From Thiodiazotropha sp040791665 (lineage in GTDB: Bacteria > Pseudomonadota > Gammaproteobacteria > Chromatiales > Chromatiaceae), in assembly GCA_040791665.1 (NCBI GenBank), contig JBFNNX010000026.1, forward strand, positions 124,001 through 188,000: DNA of 64,000 nt. The letters run 5' to 3'. The number at the start of each line of letters is the position of its first letter. Positions within the stretch are counted from its first letter, which is position 1. A program made the translations under genes and the position numbers. Positions 32,648 through 41,944 of the stretch are shown piece after piece. The notes beneath the pieces are model-generated. The model saw only the letters and a program-made list of their open reading frames with translations, was not told the DNA's origin and searched no databases.

Positions 32648-33457
32648 CTACAAGACCAATATCTCGCCCTGACCACCGCAACTCAGATCGCCAAGCCAAC
32701 GGTGAACCCGGTTGCTCCGTTCCACCAGGTTTGAGAAGGGCGGATGTTCTTTGAAGCTTCTGGTGAGCAGGGTCAGGAAATGGAGATGGTGTTGGCCGTT
32801 ATCGTTGAAGGTGACCGGCATTGAAGCGGGTTGTCTTGTCAAAATCAATGTGCCGCGGCGCATGGCCATTCCGGCCTGCGCACCGCACTGACCCAATACC
32901 ACCATGGTTCCCGCAACCATGCGTGATACACAGTAATCGCCACAGTCACCGCCGATCAGTATGGTTCCACGACGCATCAGGTCGCCTGCCCTGTCTCCGG
33001 CAGTACCCTTGAGGATGATGGTCCCGCCACGCATGCCCTGGCGCTCCCCTGCGATGGCGCCGCCGAGGAAGTCCCCCGCGTTGCCGGTTATTTCCAGGCG
33101 GCCTCCCTGCATTGCGCAGCCCGCAGCCACACCCACATTGCCACTGACCTGAATGGTGCCGTTCCGCATACCGCATCCGAGATAGGCGCCTGAGTTGCCC
33201 TCTATCCTGATGCAACCGCCAGCCATATCGGCACCGATCCTATCGAGTCGGTCGCTCTCCGACTGGATGACGATCCGCTCTGTTACCTTACCTTCGATGG
33301 TGAACAGCTCTCCGGTATCGACCTGCCGGTTTCCCAGCCATAGAGGAATTCTTGCTATCTCATCTGCTCGCTTGCCGGCCAGATGCTCGGGGCTGAAGGG
33401 ACTCATGTCCAGGCGCTGCGAAAGGCTGTTCCTCAGTTTCAGGGTCAGGGCGCTCAT
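32648..33457 (-). CDS. fhcC: Formyltransferase/hydrolase complex subunit C
   Basis: The 269-residue protein starts at ATG 33457, which overlaps the fhcD stop (ATGA). It is a repeat protein with many GxxGxxxGxxMxxGxIxxxG units from residue 80 on, the beta-helix of the glutamate-synthase C-terminal type seen in FwdC/FhcC. It is a structural subunit of the complex that moves the formyl group from tetrahydromethanopterin to methanofuran and hydrolyses it to formate. It is the last gene of the fhcBADC operon. Confidence 0.93.
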   Translation of the reverse strand: MSALTLKLRNSLSQRLDMSPFSPEHLAGKRADEIARIPLWLGNRQVDTGELFTIEGKVTERIVIQSESDRLDRIGADMAGGCIRIEGNSGAYLGCGMRNGTIQVSGNVGVAAGCAMQGGRLEITGNAGDFLGGAIAGERQGMRGGTIILKGTAGDRAGDLMRRGTILIGGDCGDYCVSRMVAGTMVVLGQCGAQAGMAMRRGTLILTRQPASMPVTFNDNGQHHLHFLTLLTRSFKEHPPFSNLVERSNRVHRWLGDLSCGGQGEILVL

Positions 33458-34350
33458 GCCATCACCTCCCGCAAATGGAAATGGAACTGACCCAGTTTGC
33501 CGCCATAGTTGCCGGCGGAGATACGTCGGATTCCGGCTGCAGCGCCCAATTCGCATACTGCCGAGATGCCGGTCCGGGTAGCGAGGCTTACGTCGGCATC
33601 GCTCAAACCGTTGATGACGATCTCCATCACCGATCCGATCTCCGGACCGAGCTTGGAGTTCACCAATCCCCTTAGAGAGGGGCAGTAGGCATCGTTGGTG
33701 GAGGCCGTCAAGGCCTTGTATTTCGATCCCACCTTGGAGCCGGAGCGAACGATGCCGCCGGGAAAAGGCATGATCACATTAGGCAGTTTACGCATTGCCT
33801 CGATCGCCTTTTCGCAGGCGCTGAGCGCCTGCTGCTGCGTCTCGGCGAGAACCAGAAAGTTGCCGCCGCCGACAGCGGGTATCCGGGCAACGGTCTCCTC
33901 GCACAGAAACTCGCCGTCCATCACCGGCACACGCCAATAGCGGATGCCGTCGATCTGTTTGGAGATCTGATAGCCGTCGCCGAAAAAGCGCAGATTCTTA
34001 CCCAGCGGAATCCGCTTTTCGCCCTCGATACCGGCAAAGAGGGCGGTGGTGGGACAGGTCAGTACACACTGGCCTACGCGGGTCTCCAGCTGTTTCGCCA
34101 GTGCTTTGCCGGACATGCCGAAGAGCAACACACTCACACCGGGACGTCCATCGGGTGTCTCATCGGGGACGATCTCCGCTTCGATGCCCGCTTCCACACC
34201 GCAGCCGATCACCGATGTGGCGAATCCGGTCATGGTTTCGCCGGCGATGCGTGCCCAGCGGCGGTTGATGGCGGTGATGACGACACGGGTGGCGCTCATG
34301 CCGAAGGCCTCGGCGAAGGTGTCCTCGATTTCAGTGCCGTTGATGATCAT
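33454..34350 (-). CDS. fhcD: Formylmethanofuran:tetrahydromethanopterin formyltransferase (FhcD)
   Basis: The 298-residue enzyme begins MIINGTEIEDTFAEAF, has the Ftr motifs VIGCGVEAGIE and PGGIVRSGSKVGS near residue 200, and ends GGKLGQFHFHLREVM. It moves a formyl group between tetrahydromethanopterin and methanofuran, here in the oxidative direction. It overlaps fhcA and fhcC by four bases on either side. Confidence 0.96.
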   Translation of the reverse strand: MIINGTEIEDTFAEAFGMSATRVVITAINRRWARIAGETMTGFATSVIGCGVEAGIEAEIVPDETPDGRPGVSVLLFGMSGKALAKQLETRVGQCVLTCPTTALFAGIEGEKRIPLGKNLRFFGDGYQISKQIDGIRYWRVPVMDGEFLCEETVARIPAVGGGNFLVLAETQQQALSACEKAIEAMRKLPNVIMPFPGGIVRSGSKVGSKYKALTASTNDAYCPSLRGLVNSKLGPEIGSVMEIVINGLSDADVSLATRTGISAVCELGAAAGIRRISAGNYGGKLGQFHFHLREVMA

Positions 34351-36014
34351 GCGCGGCTTCCCGTACAGGGGTGGATATTGACCTGGCTTCCAATACCCTC
34401 GGCCATCTCGTCGTCGGAGATAACGAAGTTCTGCAGACCGATGCTGTGATAGCGTTCGAATCTGCGTTCTATCAGCTTCTCGATACCCCTGTCGTATTCC
34501 GGTCTTATGACTTGGGTCTCGCCGTTGACAGGCTGGGTAATCCGCCCCTCCTCGACAACCACTTGGCCTTGTTTGAAAACCAGCATCGGTCGCTCGAACA
34601 TCCGCTCCGGATCGTCATGCTGATGATAGACGGTGATATCCGCCAAGGCGCCTGGCGCCAAGTGCCCGCGGTCTGCCATACCCAGAATCCTTGCCGGCGC
34701 GGCCCGTGTCATGATAGCGATTTCGTAGAGTGAATACTCCCGTTCCAGACTGCCCAGGTGACTGGCTGCCGCGGCCTCAGGATGGATCTGCCCCAACAGG
34801 TCGTTGCGAAAGCCTCTGTCCATCAACAGCCGGATCAGGTGGGGGTAGCAGGTGAAGGGGGCGCCGTTGGGGTGGTCGGTGGTGAGAAAGATCCGCCAGG
34901 GATCGTCCACCATCAGAAACAGCTCTAGGCCAATCGCCCACTGCAGGGCATTGACGAAGTTCCTGTCTCGGTAGCGAAAGGGCACCACGCCGCATCCCGC
35001 GTCACACTCGATATCCATACAGGTCCACTTATTGGGATGGGCATGGTTGTGGTTGGCATGTTGGGCCATGGTGTCGCCCGATATGGTGACCGTCTGACCG
35101 AACATCACCTGGCCAACATCGATAGAGATATTGGAGTGGTTGTTGACGGCCTCGGCAATCTCCGCCGCCGAGGAGGAGAACCTTTTGTCTCCCTCCGTAC
35201 CATAGCTGTGGAACTGGATATGGGTGAGATGAATAGGGAATCCTTCGGCTGCCTCCATGGTTGCCAGGGTCGAGAGATAGTTACCCGGCACGCCCAGATT
35301 GCTGGCATGGACATGCAGCGGATGGGGCACTCCCAGTTCGTTCAGGGCACGGCTCAGTTTCCGCACAATGTCACGTGGAGTGATCCGGTAGTGGGGATGG
35401 GAATCGTCCACATCCAGTGCCCGCTGGTTGAACTTGAAGGCATTGATGCCGCCGGGATTGACCACCTTGATGCCGATACACTGGGCTGCGTGCAGGGTCC
35501 AAGCCACGTAGTCATTGAGGGTTTGCTGTTCGGCCCCTTCGGACATCAGCTGCAGTAACAGGTCATCATTGCCCAGCATGGCGTAGCCGCCGGTGTCGAT
35601 CATCGGCGTATCGGCCATCTCCATGTGGGCCTGGCGGGCATTGGCCGGTAGTACGGCTGGTTCGAAGCAACTTGTGTAACCCATCTCCGCGTAGCGGTAC
35701 CCCGCTGTTAAAGTGGAGGGGATGGCGTAACCGCCGCCTGAGCGTGTCAGGCCGGTCTTCGGCCTGACCGCCCCACGTTGATCCTCTGGCAGCATGGTGC
35801 GCGCGATATTGACCTTGCCGCCGCCGATGTGGGTATGCATGTCAATGGCGCCGGCCATGATGATTTTGCCGTGCAATGCATACGTCCGTTGGACGGTTTC
35901 GCTGTCGGCCGGCGCAGCGACGATCTCACCGTCTCGGATATAGAGATCCCTGATGTCGCCATTGATCTCATTGGCGGGGTCGTAAACCTTGCCGCCTGTA
36001 AGTTTGATCAGCAT
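34347..36014 (-). CDS. fhcA: Formyltransferase/hydrolase complex subunit A (formylmethanofuran hydrolase)
   Basis: The 555-residue amidohydrolase-fold protein has the zinc motif MHTHIGGGKV near residue 60, with later HVHASNLGVPGN and MIDTGG segments, an LTHIQFH strand and the FLTTDHPNG aspartate. It hydrolyses formylmethanofuran to formate. It overlaps fhcB by seven bases and fhcD by four. Catalysis in the bacterial complex rests on this subunit, since FhcB lacks the metal chemistry of archaeal FwdB. Confidence 0.95.
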   Translation of the reverse strand: MLIKLTGGKVYDPANEINGDIRDLYIRDGEIVAAPADSETVQRTYALHGKIIMAGAIDMHTHIGGGKVNIARTMLPEDQRGAVRPKTGLTRSGGGYAIPSTLTAGYRYAEMGYTSCFEPAVLPANARQAHMEMADTPMIDTGGYAMLGNDDLLLQLMSEGAEQQTLNDYVAWTLHAAQCIGIKVVNPGGINAFKFNQRALDVDDSHPHYRITPRDIVRKLSRALNELGVPHPLHVHASNLGVPGNYLSTLATMEAAEGFPIHLTHIQFHSYGTEGDKRFSSSAAEIAEAVNNHSNISIDVGQVMFGQTVTISGDTMAQHANHNHAHPNKWTCMDIECDAGCGVVPFRYRDRNFVNALQWAIGLELFLMVDDPWRIFLTTDHPNGAPFTCYPHLIRLLMDRGFRNDLLGQIHPEAAAASHLGSLEREYSLYEIAIMTRAAPARILGMADRGHLAPGALADITVYHQHDDPERMFERPMLVFKQGQVVVEEGRITQPVNGETQVIRPEYDRGIEKLIERRFERYHSIGLQNFVISDDEMAEGIGSQVNIHPCTGSRA

Positions 36015-37324
36015 GCGGGCGCACTTTCAGGCTCGCCGGCGGAGGGCGGCAGCCGTTCAGTCAACTGGTTGACAACAAGACTGACCGGCGGTAGGCCGGC
36101 ATCTCTTAACTTGCCGAGGGGTAACGAACAGACGCCATCACTGCGGTACCAGTGTCCCTGGTGGTCGATGCCCGGGACGCCAACGGGTATGTAGAGGGAT
36201 GGTTGCTGTTCGAAAACCATGCCGGCATGGCCAAGCACGATGGTCGGAGTCACGGTTGGTGGAGGCGGGGCTTGCGGTGAGAGTGAGGAGACCCACAACA
36301 GCAGATCGCACTCACCGCATGTAATCAGCTCCTGCCAGCGGTAGAGCAATGGATCGTGCTCCGGATAACCGCGTTGCAGCCGGGTGCGCAATGGGTAACC
36401 GAGCTGCCAGGTGCAGACCTGGTTACTGGTGATATCCGCCTGGGTGCCGGCCAGCGGGAGGGCGGCGCTGCGGGTATTGGCATTGAGTTCTTTGACCAAG
36501 TCCACCAGACTCTGAACGACCAGTTCGGCATGGGGCAAGGCGAGTTCCGCCGCGCTCCATGAGATAACGCTGTATTGTGCGGCCTTGAGTTGTTCGGCCA
36601 GCACTGTCAGTGAATTGCCCAGACCGTCTCCAAGCCGGTTCGGATCGACCGGTCTTTCGGCGACGAGGCCGCGTAACAGTCCCACCGCGTCTGATAACGA
36701 TTCGATCTCCGTTGTGATCACCGTCGGATTTAACTGCGCCAACTCGTTCGGTATGCTGTGCCGTCGCCAGGGGCCGAGCAATACAAGCTTTCGTTCAGTG
36801 GCTTCAATGAAGAGACTCTCTTCGGGGTGCAGCACGCGTTCGATCAGTCGCGGAAAGCGATCGATGCATTGGTTGCCTACCAACACGACCAGGTCGGCCC
36901 GATTGCGTACCTCGGTGAAGGTGGTGGTGAACCAGCCATTATCCTGCACTACGCGTATATTGCGAAACATGGCATCGCCATTGAGGTGATCCAAGCTGGC
37001 ACCGCACCGGTCGGCCAGTGCAAGGATACTGCGCATGCCGTTGACGTCTGTGGCAAGTCCGGCGAAGAGCGGCGATCGTGCCTGCCGCAACAACGTTGCG
37101 CCATAATCCAGCGCCTCTTCCAATGTGACCGCCTTGCCGTCGATCATGGGGGATTGATCGGCATGATTGAAAGCGGTGTCGTAGAATGTACGTGCCAGAT
37201 TACACCCATTCTGTATCGACTTCAGATGCCCACCGCTCAACTCGATTTTCAGATCATCGCAACTCAATCCACAGCAGGGACATGTTACCCCGTTCATCGT
37301 CTGTTCGATTTCATTGTTCCACAT
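36008..37324 (-). CDS. fhcB: Formyltransferase/hydrolase complex subunit B
   Basis: The 438-residue protein is related to archaeal FwdB (molybdopterin fold) and starts with TCPCCGLSCDDLKIE, which resembles the iron-sulfur region of formate dehydrogenases, but it lacks the full cofactor motifs; this is typical of bacterial FhcB, which is structural. Either ATG 37324 or ATG 37297 can be the start; neither has a strong ribosome-binding site. It is the first gene of fhcBADC, and the promoter at 37382 precedes it. Confidence 0.9.
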   Translation of the reverse strand: MWNNEIEQTMNGVTCPCCGLSCDDLKIELSGGHLKSIQNGCNLARTFYDTAFNHADQSPMIDGKAVTLEEALDYGATLLRQARSPLFAGLATDVNGMRSILALADRCGASLDHLNGDAMFRNIRVVQDNGWFTTTFTEVRNRADLVVLVGNQCIDRFPRLIERVLHPEESLFIEATERKLVLLGPWRRHSIPNELAQLNPTVITTEIESLSDAVGLLRGLVAERPVDPNRLGDGLGNSLTVLAEQLKAAQYSVISWSAAELALPHAELVVQSLVDLVKELNANTRSAALPLAGTQADITSNQVCTWQLGYPLRTRLQRGYPEHDPLLYRWQELITCGECDLLLWVSSLSPQAPPPPTVTPTIVLGHAGMVFEQQPSLYIPVGVPGIDHQGHWYRSDGVCSLPLGKLRDAGLPPVSLVVNQLTERLPPSAGEPESAPAC

Positions 37325-37381
37325 GCTATGTTGATGACCCTGCCAATGAGTGGTGCTTGGATATATCGATTCACGAGTTAG

Positions 37382-37397
37382 TGCAGAAAACGTGCCA
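37382..37397 (-). promoter_or_regulatory. Sigma-54-type promoter of fhcBADC
   Basis: The minus strand reads TGGCACGTTTTCTGCA, matching 11 of 12 specified positions with GG-N10-GC. The predicted start is near 37371, 47 bases before ATG 37324. Confidence 0.78.
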
Positions 37398-37846
37398 CTA
37401 AAAAATGTCCGGATTTGATTGGCCTTTGTACGTCCTAGATATCTGTCTTCACAGCTCGCATAAGGTTACGCCAGAGTTGGGCAGTGTGGAAATAAAGATT
37501 CATCACTATCCAAACCATGGAAGAGGTGAGGCATATCGGTATTGCATCATGTTGTCGATAGCTGTCCACAGCCTCGATGGATAACTCGGATCAACTGTTA
37601 ACTGCTGGGGCAGGGCAGGTGACACATTGGTCCAACTCAGGCGCATTTACCGTCTAAGCTAGAATCTGAACTTGGCAATGAACCGGATGTAAAAAAAGCC
37701 GGCAATTGTTTCCCTGAAAAGCCTTGCCTTTGACAAGATTTGCATCTATGGACGCTTGATTGTCCGTCGACTTGCAGCATAACGCGCTGACTGTTGGCGG
37801 GTAGGCGGAAATGCCATAGGACTACAACACTCCGAACTTGAATGGC
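37398..37846. other. Divergent promoter region between fhc and mptG
   Basis: About 450 bases without a gene. A 192-codon minus-strand frame overlaps mptG and is judged a shadow. TGTCCGGATTTGAT (37406-37419) nearly matches TGTCCGGATGTGAT beside the fdh promoter (12043-12056), which may be a shared element or chance. Confidence 0.45.
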
Positions 37847-37862
37847 AGGCATGTAATTTGCA
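37847..37862 (+). promoter_or_regulatory. Sigma-54-type promoter candidate before mptG
   Basis: AGGCATGTAATTTGCA has GG-N10-GC and 10 of 12 specified matches. The predicted start (37873) is only four bases before ATG 37877, so the message would be almost leaderless or the gene starts later. This makes the site less certain than the others. Confidence 0.45.
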
Positions 37863-37876
37863 GTGGGATAGTGATA

Positions 37877-38917
37877 ATGCAAAATCATATAGACAAACTG
37901 GTGACAAACCCCTCCAAGCCGATCACTGCAGGATACAGTGTCGAAGTCGATGCGCCGGCACGGTTGCACCTGGGCTTCCTCGATCTGCACGGTGGTTTGG
38001 GCAGGCGCTTTGGCAGCATAGGTTTGACCATCGACACACTGGCGACGCGTCTGCGTGCCGAGAGATGCGACGAGATCACAGCCAGGGGTCCGGGTGCTGA
38101 ACGGGCACTTAGATATGCCAGGTCTTATATTGAGACGCAAGGCATCGAGGGAGGTGTCGAACTCAATCTGCTGCAAGCGATACCCGATCATGTCGGATTG
38201 GGTTCGGGTACTCAAATGGCACTGGCGGTGGGTACAGCGATTGAACGACTTTACCGAGGCGAGGGTGACAGCGCTGCAATTGCGAGAACACTAAACCGAG
38301 GTGCCCGTTCCGGAATCGGTATAGGTGCCTTCGAGCAGGGTGGCTTCATACTCGATTGCGGTCGTAGCGAGGAGAAGGAGGTACCCCCCGTTGCTGTCAG
38401 ATTGCCATTTCCCGAGAAGTGGCGCGTACTGCTGCTTTTGGATACACGAGAACAGGGATTGCATGGCGCGCAAGAGGTGACGGCATTCTCCGAACTACCG
38501 GAGTTCCCGGAACAGGCGGCTGCTCATCTCTGCCGTCTGGTCATGATGCAGGTACTGCCAGGTGTGCTTGAAGGCCAGCTTACACCGGTTACGAATGCCA
38601 TCGGCGAGATTCAACAGGTGGTGGGCGACCATTTTGCTCCGGCCCAGGGCGGGCGATTCACCAGTCCGATTATTTCCGCCGCCCTGGAGTGGGCCATCGA
38701 GAAGGGGTATATCGGTGTTGGTCAGAGCTCATGGGGACCAACGGGTTTCATACTGCTGGGAGACGTTTCCCAGGCCCGGCGGCTAGAACGCGAACTGAAA
38801 CAACACTTCGGAAAACTCTCATCGTTCCGTTGTCAGCTGGTGGCTGCGCGCAACCAGGGTGCGGAGGTGAATTTGTTACCGCAACCAACAAGGTTAATAC
38901 AAGAAAAGCGAGTTTAG
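37877..38917 (+). CDS. mptG: Beta-ribofuranosylaminobenzene 5'-phosphate synthase
   Basis: The 346-residue GHMP-kinase-fold enzyme has VDAPARLHLGFLDLHGG near its start and the glycine-rich DHVGLGSGTQMALA near residue 110, with GIGIGAFEQGGFILD and QSSWGPTGF later. It condenses p-aminobenzoate with PRPP and releases CO2, the first committed step of the tetrahydromethanopterin side chain. I choose ATG 37877; GTG 37901 is an alternative. The gene leads a seven-gene operon that ends with fae. The pabB gene for its substrate is at 48541. Confidence 0.93.
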   Translation: MQNHIDKLVTNPSKPITAGYSVEVDAPARLHLGFLDLHGGLGRRFGSIGLTIDTLATRLRAERCDEITARGPGAERALRYARSYIETQGIEGGVELNLLQAIPDHVGLGSGTQMALAVGTAIERLYRGEGDSAAIARTLNRGARSGIGIGAFEQGGFILDCGRSEEKEVPPVAVRLPFPEKWRVLLLLDTREQGLHGAQEVTAFSELPEFPEQAAAHLCRLVMMQVLPGVLEGQLTPVTNAIGEIQQVVGDHFAPAQGGRFTSPIISAALEWAIEKGYIGVGQSSWGPTGFILLGDVSQARRLERELKQHFGKLSSFRCQLVAARNQGAEVNLLPQPTRLIQEKRV

Positions 38918-38920
38918 TTG

Positions 38921-39823
38921 ATGGAAAAACCCTTTCTGCTACATATGCTGACTGCAACCAAGAACCACAGCCCATTCGATGTGAATATGGCGTACGATGC
39001 GGGCTGGACCGCCTGTACCCCCTATACAGACGTTACCCTAGATGAGGTGCGTGATCTGGTGCAGGATGCGATCTTCTCCCGCGGTCCAAAGGGGGTCAAA
39101 CGGACTGGCATCTTCGTGGGCGGGCGGGATACTCATCTGGCCATGGAGATGATGCAGGCGGCAAAAAAATCAATGGTGCCGCCGTTCGAGGTCTCACTGT
39201 TTGCCGATCCCAGCGGCGCCTTCACCACCGCTGCGGGTATGGTTGCATGCGTTGAACGTGAACTGAAAAAGAGCCAAGCAGGGGGGCTGCAAGGTAAACG
39301 GGTTGTTGTCTTTGGCGGTACCGGGCCGGTCGGTTCAACAGCGGCCATGTTGGCCGCCAATGCAGGCGCCGAGGCGATAATCGTCAGCCACCATTCATTG
39401 GCCAAGGCAGAGAGCGTAGCGGATCTCTGTAATCAGCGTTATGGATCGGCCCTGTCGGGTGCCGATGGCAGCAACGAGGCATCGATCGCCGACCTGGTAA
39501 GCGAGGCCGATGTGGTATTTAACGCTGCCACGGAGGGGGTTCAAGTGCTGAACAGCAGCCAACTCCTGAAAGCCGAAAGGCTGAAGGTGGCCTGTGATGT
39601 CAATGCAGTGCCGCCTGAGGGAATAGAAGGTGTTGGCGTCATGGACGATGGGGTACCGATAAGCGGCTCACCCAGCGGTGCAATCGGTATCGGTGCATTG
39701 GCGGTAGGTAACGTAAAGTACCAGACCCAGCACCTGCTGTTAAAGCGGATGTATGAGACCGGTGATCCGGCATTTCTCGATTTCAACAACGCATTTGAGG
39801 TGGCACGCGAGTATGTCGGCTAA
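38921..39823 (+). CDS. mtdB: NAD(P)-dependent methylene-tetrahydromethanopterin dehydrogenase MtdB
   Basis: The 300-residue enzyme has the family segments TATKNHSPFDVNMAYDAG and IFVGGRDTHLAMEMMQAA, and a Rossmann motif VVFGGTGPVGSTAAML near residue 127. It oxidises methylene- to methenyl-tetrahydromethanopterin with NAD or NADP. An MtdA-type enzyme (which also uses tetrahydrofolate) is the alternative, but the context favours MtdB. ATG 38921 is used; it lies three bases after the mptG stop region. Confidence 0.92.
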   Translation: MEKPFLLHMLTATKNHSPFDVNMAYDAGWTACTPYTDVTLDEVRDLVQDAIFSRGPKGVKRTGIFVGGRDTHLAMEMMQAAKKSMVPPFEVSLFADPSGAFTTAAGMVACVERELKKSQAGGLQGKRVVVFGGTGPVGSTAAMLAANAGAEAIIVSHHSLAKAESVADLCNQRYGSALSGADGSNEASIADLVSEADVVFNAATEGVQVLNSSQLLKAERLKVACDVNAVPPEGIEGVGVMDDGVPISGSPSGAIGIGALAVGNVKYQTQHLLLKRMYETGDPAFLDFNNAFEVAREYVG

Positions 39824-40973
39824 TACCACCTCTCTGTTGATTCTGGCGAACAGCGGCCGGGCTATAGCCGAGTCGGCACATCGAGGTGGCTACCGGGTTA
39901 CACTCCTCGATGGATTTTGTGATCGAGACACCCTGCTCATCGCCGACTGTTGGCCCGTCACGCAGGGTTTCTCAAACCTCGATGTGGACATGTTTGTCGA
40001 AGAGATTGCATCCCTCTTTCCCGGCGATCCTTGCGGAGTGGTCTATGGAGCAGGATTGGAGGAGTCGACATCGCTATTGAAACGCCTGTCGAATTTCTGC
40101 CATTTGCTAGGCAATGATCCTTCGGTACTCGACCTGTTGCGCAGGCCACGGCGTTTTTTTTCACTGCTTGACCGGCTGCAGATTCCCTATCCGGAAGTAA
40201 GCTATGTAGCGCCATACTCGGCAACAGGGAGAAACTGGCTGATCAAACGGGCCGCCAGCTGCGGCGGTCAGGGTGTCGCCTATTTCTCCGCGGAACATGC
40301 CGCGGCAGATTCCACCTGCTATTACCAGAAATTCATTCCGGGCCAAGTGATGTCCGTGCTGTTTATCGCAGATGGTAAAAGACATCACAGCATCGGATAC
40401 AACATGCTTGGGATTACAGGATCCACTACACCGGCGCCCTTTCTCTATAGCGGTGCCATCGGCCAAGTCTCCCTGCAGGATGTTGTACGTAGCCAGATCG
40501 AACTGGCAGTAGATAAGCTGGTATCGGATCTTGGGTTGCGGGGGATTAACAGCCTGGACTTCATTCGCAATGATGCAGGAGTCTTCGTAATCGATTTGAA
40601 TCCAAGACCTACGGCCACCCTGGATCTCTATGAACATCTGATTCCCGACGGTTGGATCAAACACCATATAGAGGCCTGCCGCGGAGAACTGCCGGTGGTT
40701 CCGATAGTCGGCTCGACTGTGATGCATGGCCACCAGATTATCTATGCGCCGCGAGATATCGAAATACCCGTTGAGATGTCATGGCCGCAATGGGTCAAGG
40801 ATCGTCCGTCGGCTGGAACCAGGATTATCGAAGGGCAGCCATTGTGCAGTCTGTACGCCGAAGGCGCCGATGCCGCGGAGGTCGAAGCAGAGTTACATAG
40901 ACACCGTGATGAAATTTTACGGATGCTCGGCTCATCTTTATATCAATCGCTACCACGTATGGTGGCAGTATGA
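39813..40973 (+). CDS. ATP-grasp protein of the tetrahydromethanopterin operon, function unassigned
   Basis: The 386-residue protein starts at ATG 39813, inside the last codons of mtdB. The N-terminus is Rossmann-like, with LLILANSGRAIAESAHRGG. The ATP-grasp core follows, with WLIKRAASCGGQGVAYF, YYQKFIPGQVMSVLF and the metal segment DFIRNDAGVFVIDLNPRPTA near residue 280. It probably ligates an acid to an amine. It is a conserved neighbour of mch in bacterial methylotrophs. It could complete the methanofuran or pterin side chain. No substrate is known. Confidence 0.82.
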   Translation: MSANTTSLLILANSGRAIAESAHRGGYRVTLLDGFCDRDTLLIADCWPVTQGFSNLDVDMFVEEIASLFPGDPCGVVYGAGLEESTSLLKRLSNFCHLLGNDPSVLDLLRRPRRFFSLLDRLQIPYPEVSYVAPYSATGRNWLIKRAASCGGQGVAYFSAEHAAADSTCYYQKFIPGQVMSVLFIADGKRHHSIGYNMLGITGSTTPAPFLYSGAIGQVSLQDVVRSQIELAVDKLVSDLGLRGINSLDFIRNDAGVFVIDLNPRPTATLDLYEHLIPDGWIKHHIEACRGELPVVPIVGSTVMHGHQIIYAPRDIEIPVEMSWPQWVKDRPSAGTRIIEGQPLCSLYAEGADAAEVEAELHRHRDEILRMLGSSLYQSLPRMVAV

Positions 40974-41944
40974 GCCGTCCCAGCATCAACGCATTGACTG
41001 CCCCCCTGGTGGAATCGTTGGTGGCTGATGCGGAAATGCTGCGTCTCGGAATCGAGCGGCTTGAAAATGGCTGTCTGCTGGTGGATGCGGGGATCCATGT
41101 GAAGGGTTCTCTGGAGGCAGGGCGGCGTATCGCAGAAATCTGTCTTGGCGGACTTGGCCGTGTCAGCCTCAGCGGTAGCGGTCCGGTCCCGGGCTGGCCG
41201 CTTTCGCTACATGTACATGCCGCCGATCCGGTGCTTGCCTGCCTTGGCAGCCAGTATGCGGGCTGGAGCCTGTCGCACAAAGAAGAGGATAAGAAAGGCT
41301 TCAATGCTCTGGGTTCCGGGCCAGGCAGGGCACTCTCCCTCAAAGAGCCCCTGTTCAATGAGCTGGGTTATCGAGATCAGGCGGACCAGACCTGCCTTGT
41401 GCTCGAGGTGGACCGGTTCCCTCCACTGCCCCTATGCCAGAAGATCGCGCGGGATTGCGGCATCGATATGGATGCATTGACCCTTATTCTGACGCCCACC
41501 GGCAGTCTCGCCGGTACGGTGCAGATTGTCGCACGGGTGCTGGAGGTGGCGATGCACAAATCCCACGAGCTGGGTTTTGACCTGCATTCGATACAGGATG
41601 GCATGGGCAGTGCGCCATTGCCGCCGCCGGCCCCCGATTTTCTCACTGCCATGGGACGCACCAACGACGCCATTCTCTTTGCCGGATCGGTACAACTCTT
41701 CGTCAGTGGAGAGGACGCGCAGGCAGAGAAGCTTGCCATTGATCTGCCGAGTAGTGCTTCCAGGGACTATGGGCGTCCCTTCGGCGAGGTTTTCAAAGAC
41801 TACGAATACGACTTTTTCAAGATCGATCCCATGCTGTTCAGTCCGGCACGGGTGATGGTCAGCGTACTCGAGAGCGGTAACAGCTATGCAGCGGGTGCTC
41901 TCGATACCGCGCTGATGGCGGCATCCTTCGGTATCGAATCATGA
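40970..41944 (+). CDS. mch: Methenyl-tetrahydromethanopterin cyclohydrolase
   Basis: The 324-residue enzyme begins MSRPSINALTAPLVESLVA and contains AGRRIAEICLGGLGRVSLSG near residue 55 and the AADPVLACLGSQYAGWSLS segment, with LGSGPGRALS near 120. These match Mch of archaea and methylotrophs. It hydrolyses the methenyl form to formyl-tetrahydromethanopterin. Its start overlaps the ATP-grasp stop, and its end overlaps the next gene (ATGA both times). Confidence 0.95.
   Translation: MSRPSINALTAPLVESLVADAEMLRLGIERLENGCLLVDAGIHVKGSLEAGRRIAEICLGGLGRVSLSGSGPVPGWPLSLHVHAADPVLACLGSQYAGWSLSHKEEDKKGFNALGSGPGRALSLKEPLFNELGYRDQADQTCLVLEVDRFPPLPLCQKIARDCGIDMDALTLILTPTGSLAGTVQIVARVLEVAMHKSHELGFDLHSIQDGMGSAPLPPPAPDFLTAMGRTNDAILFAGSVQLFVSGEDAQAEKLAIDLPSSASRDYGRPFGEVFKDYEYDFFKIDPMLFSPARVMVSVLESGNSYAAGALDTALMAASFGIES

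Noticed and set aside
32466..32699. 77-codon frame upstream of pqqA
   Set aside because: It overlaps the end of fhcC and has no supporting features.
37637..38215. 192-codon minus-strand frame overlapping mptG
   Set aside because: It is antisense to the conserved start of mptG, and has no family or ribosome-binding site.
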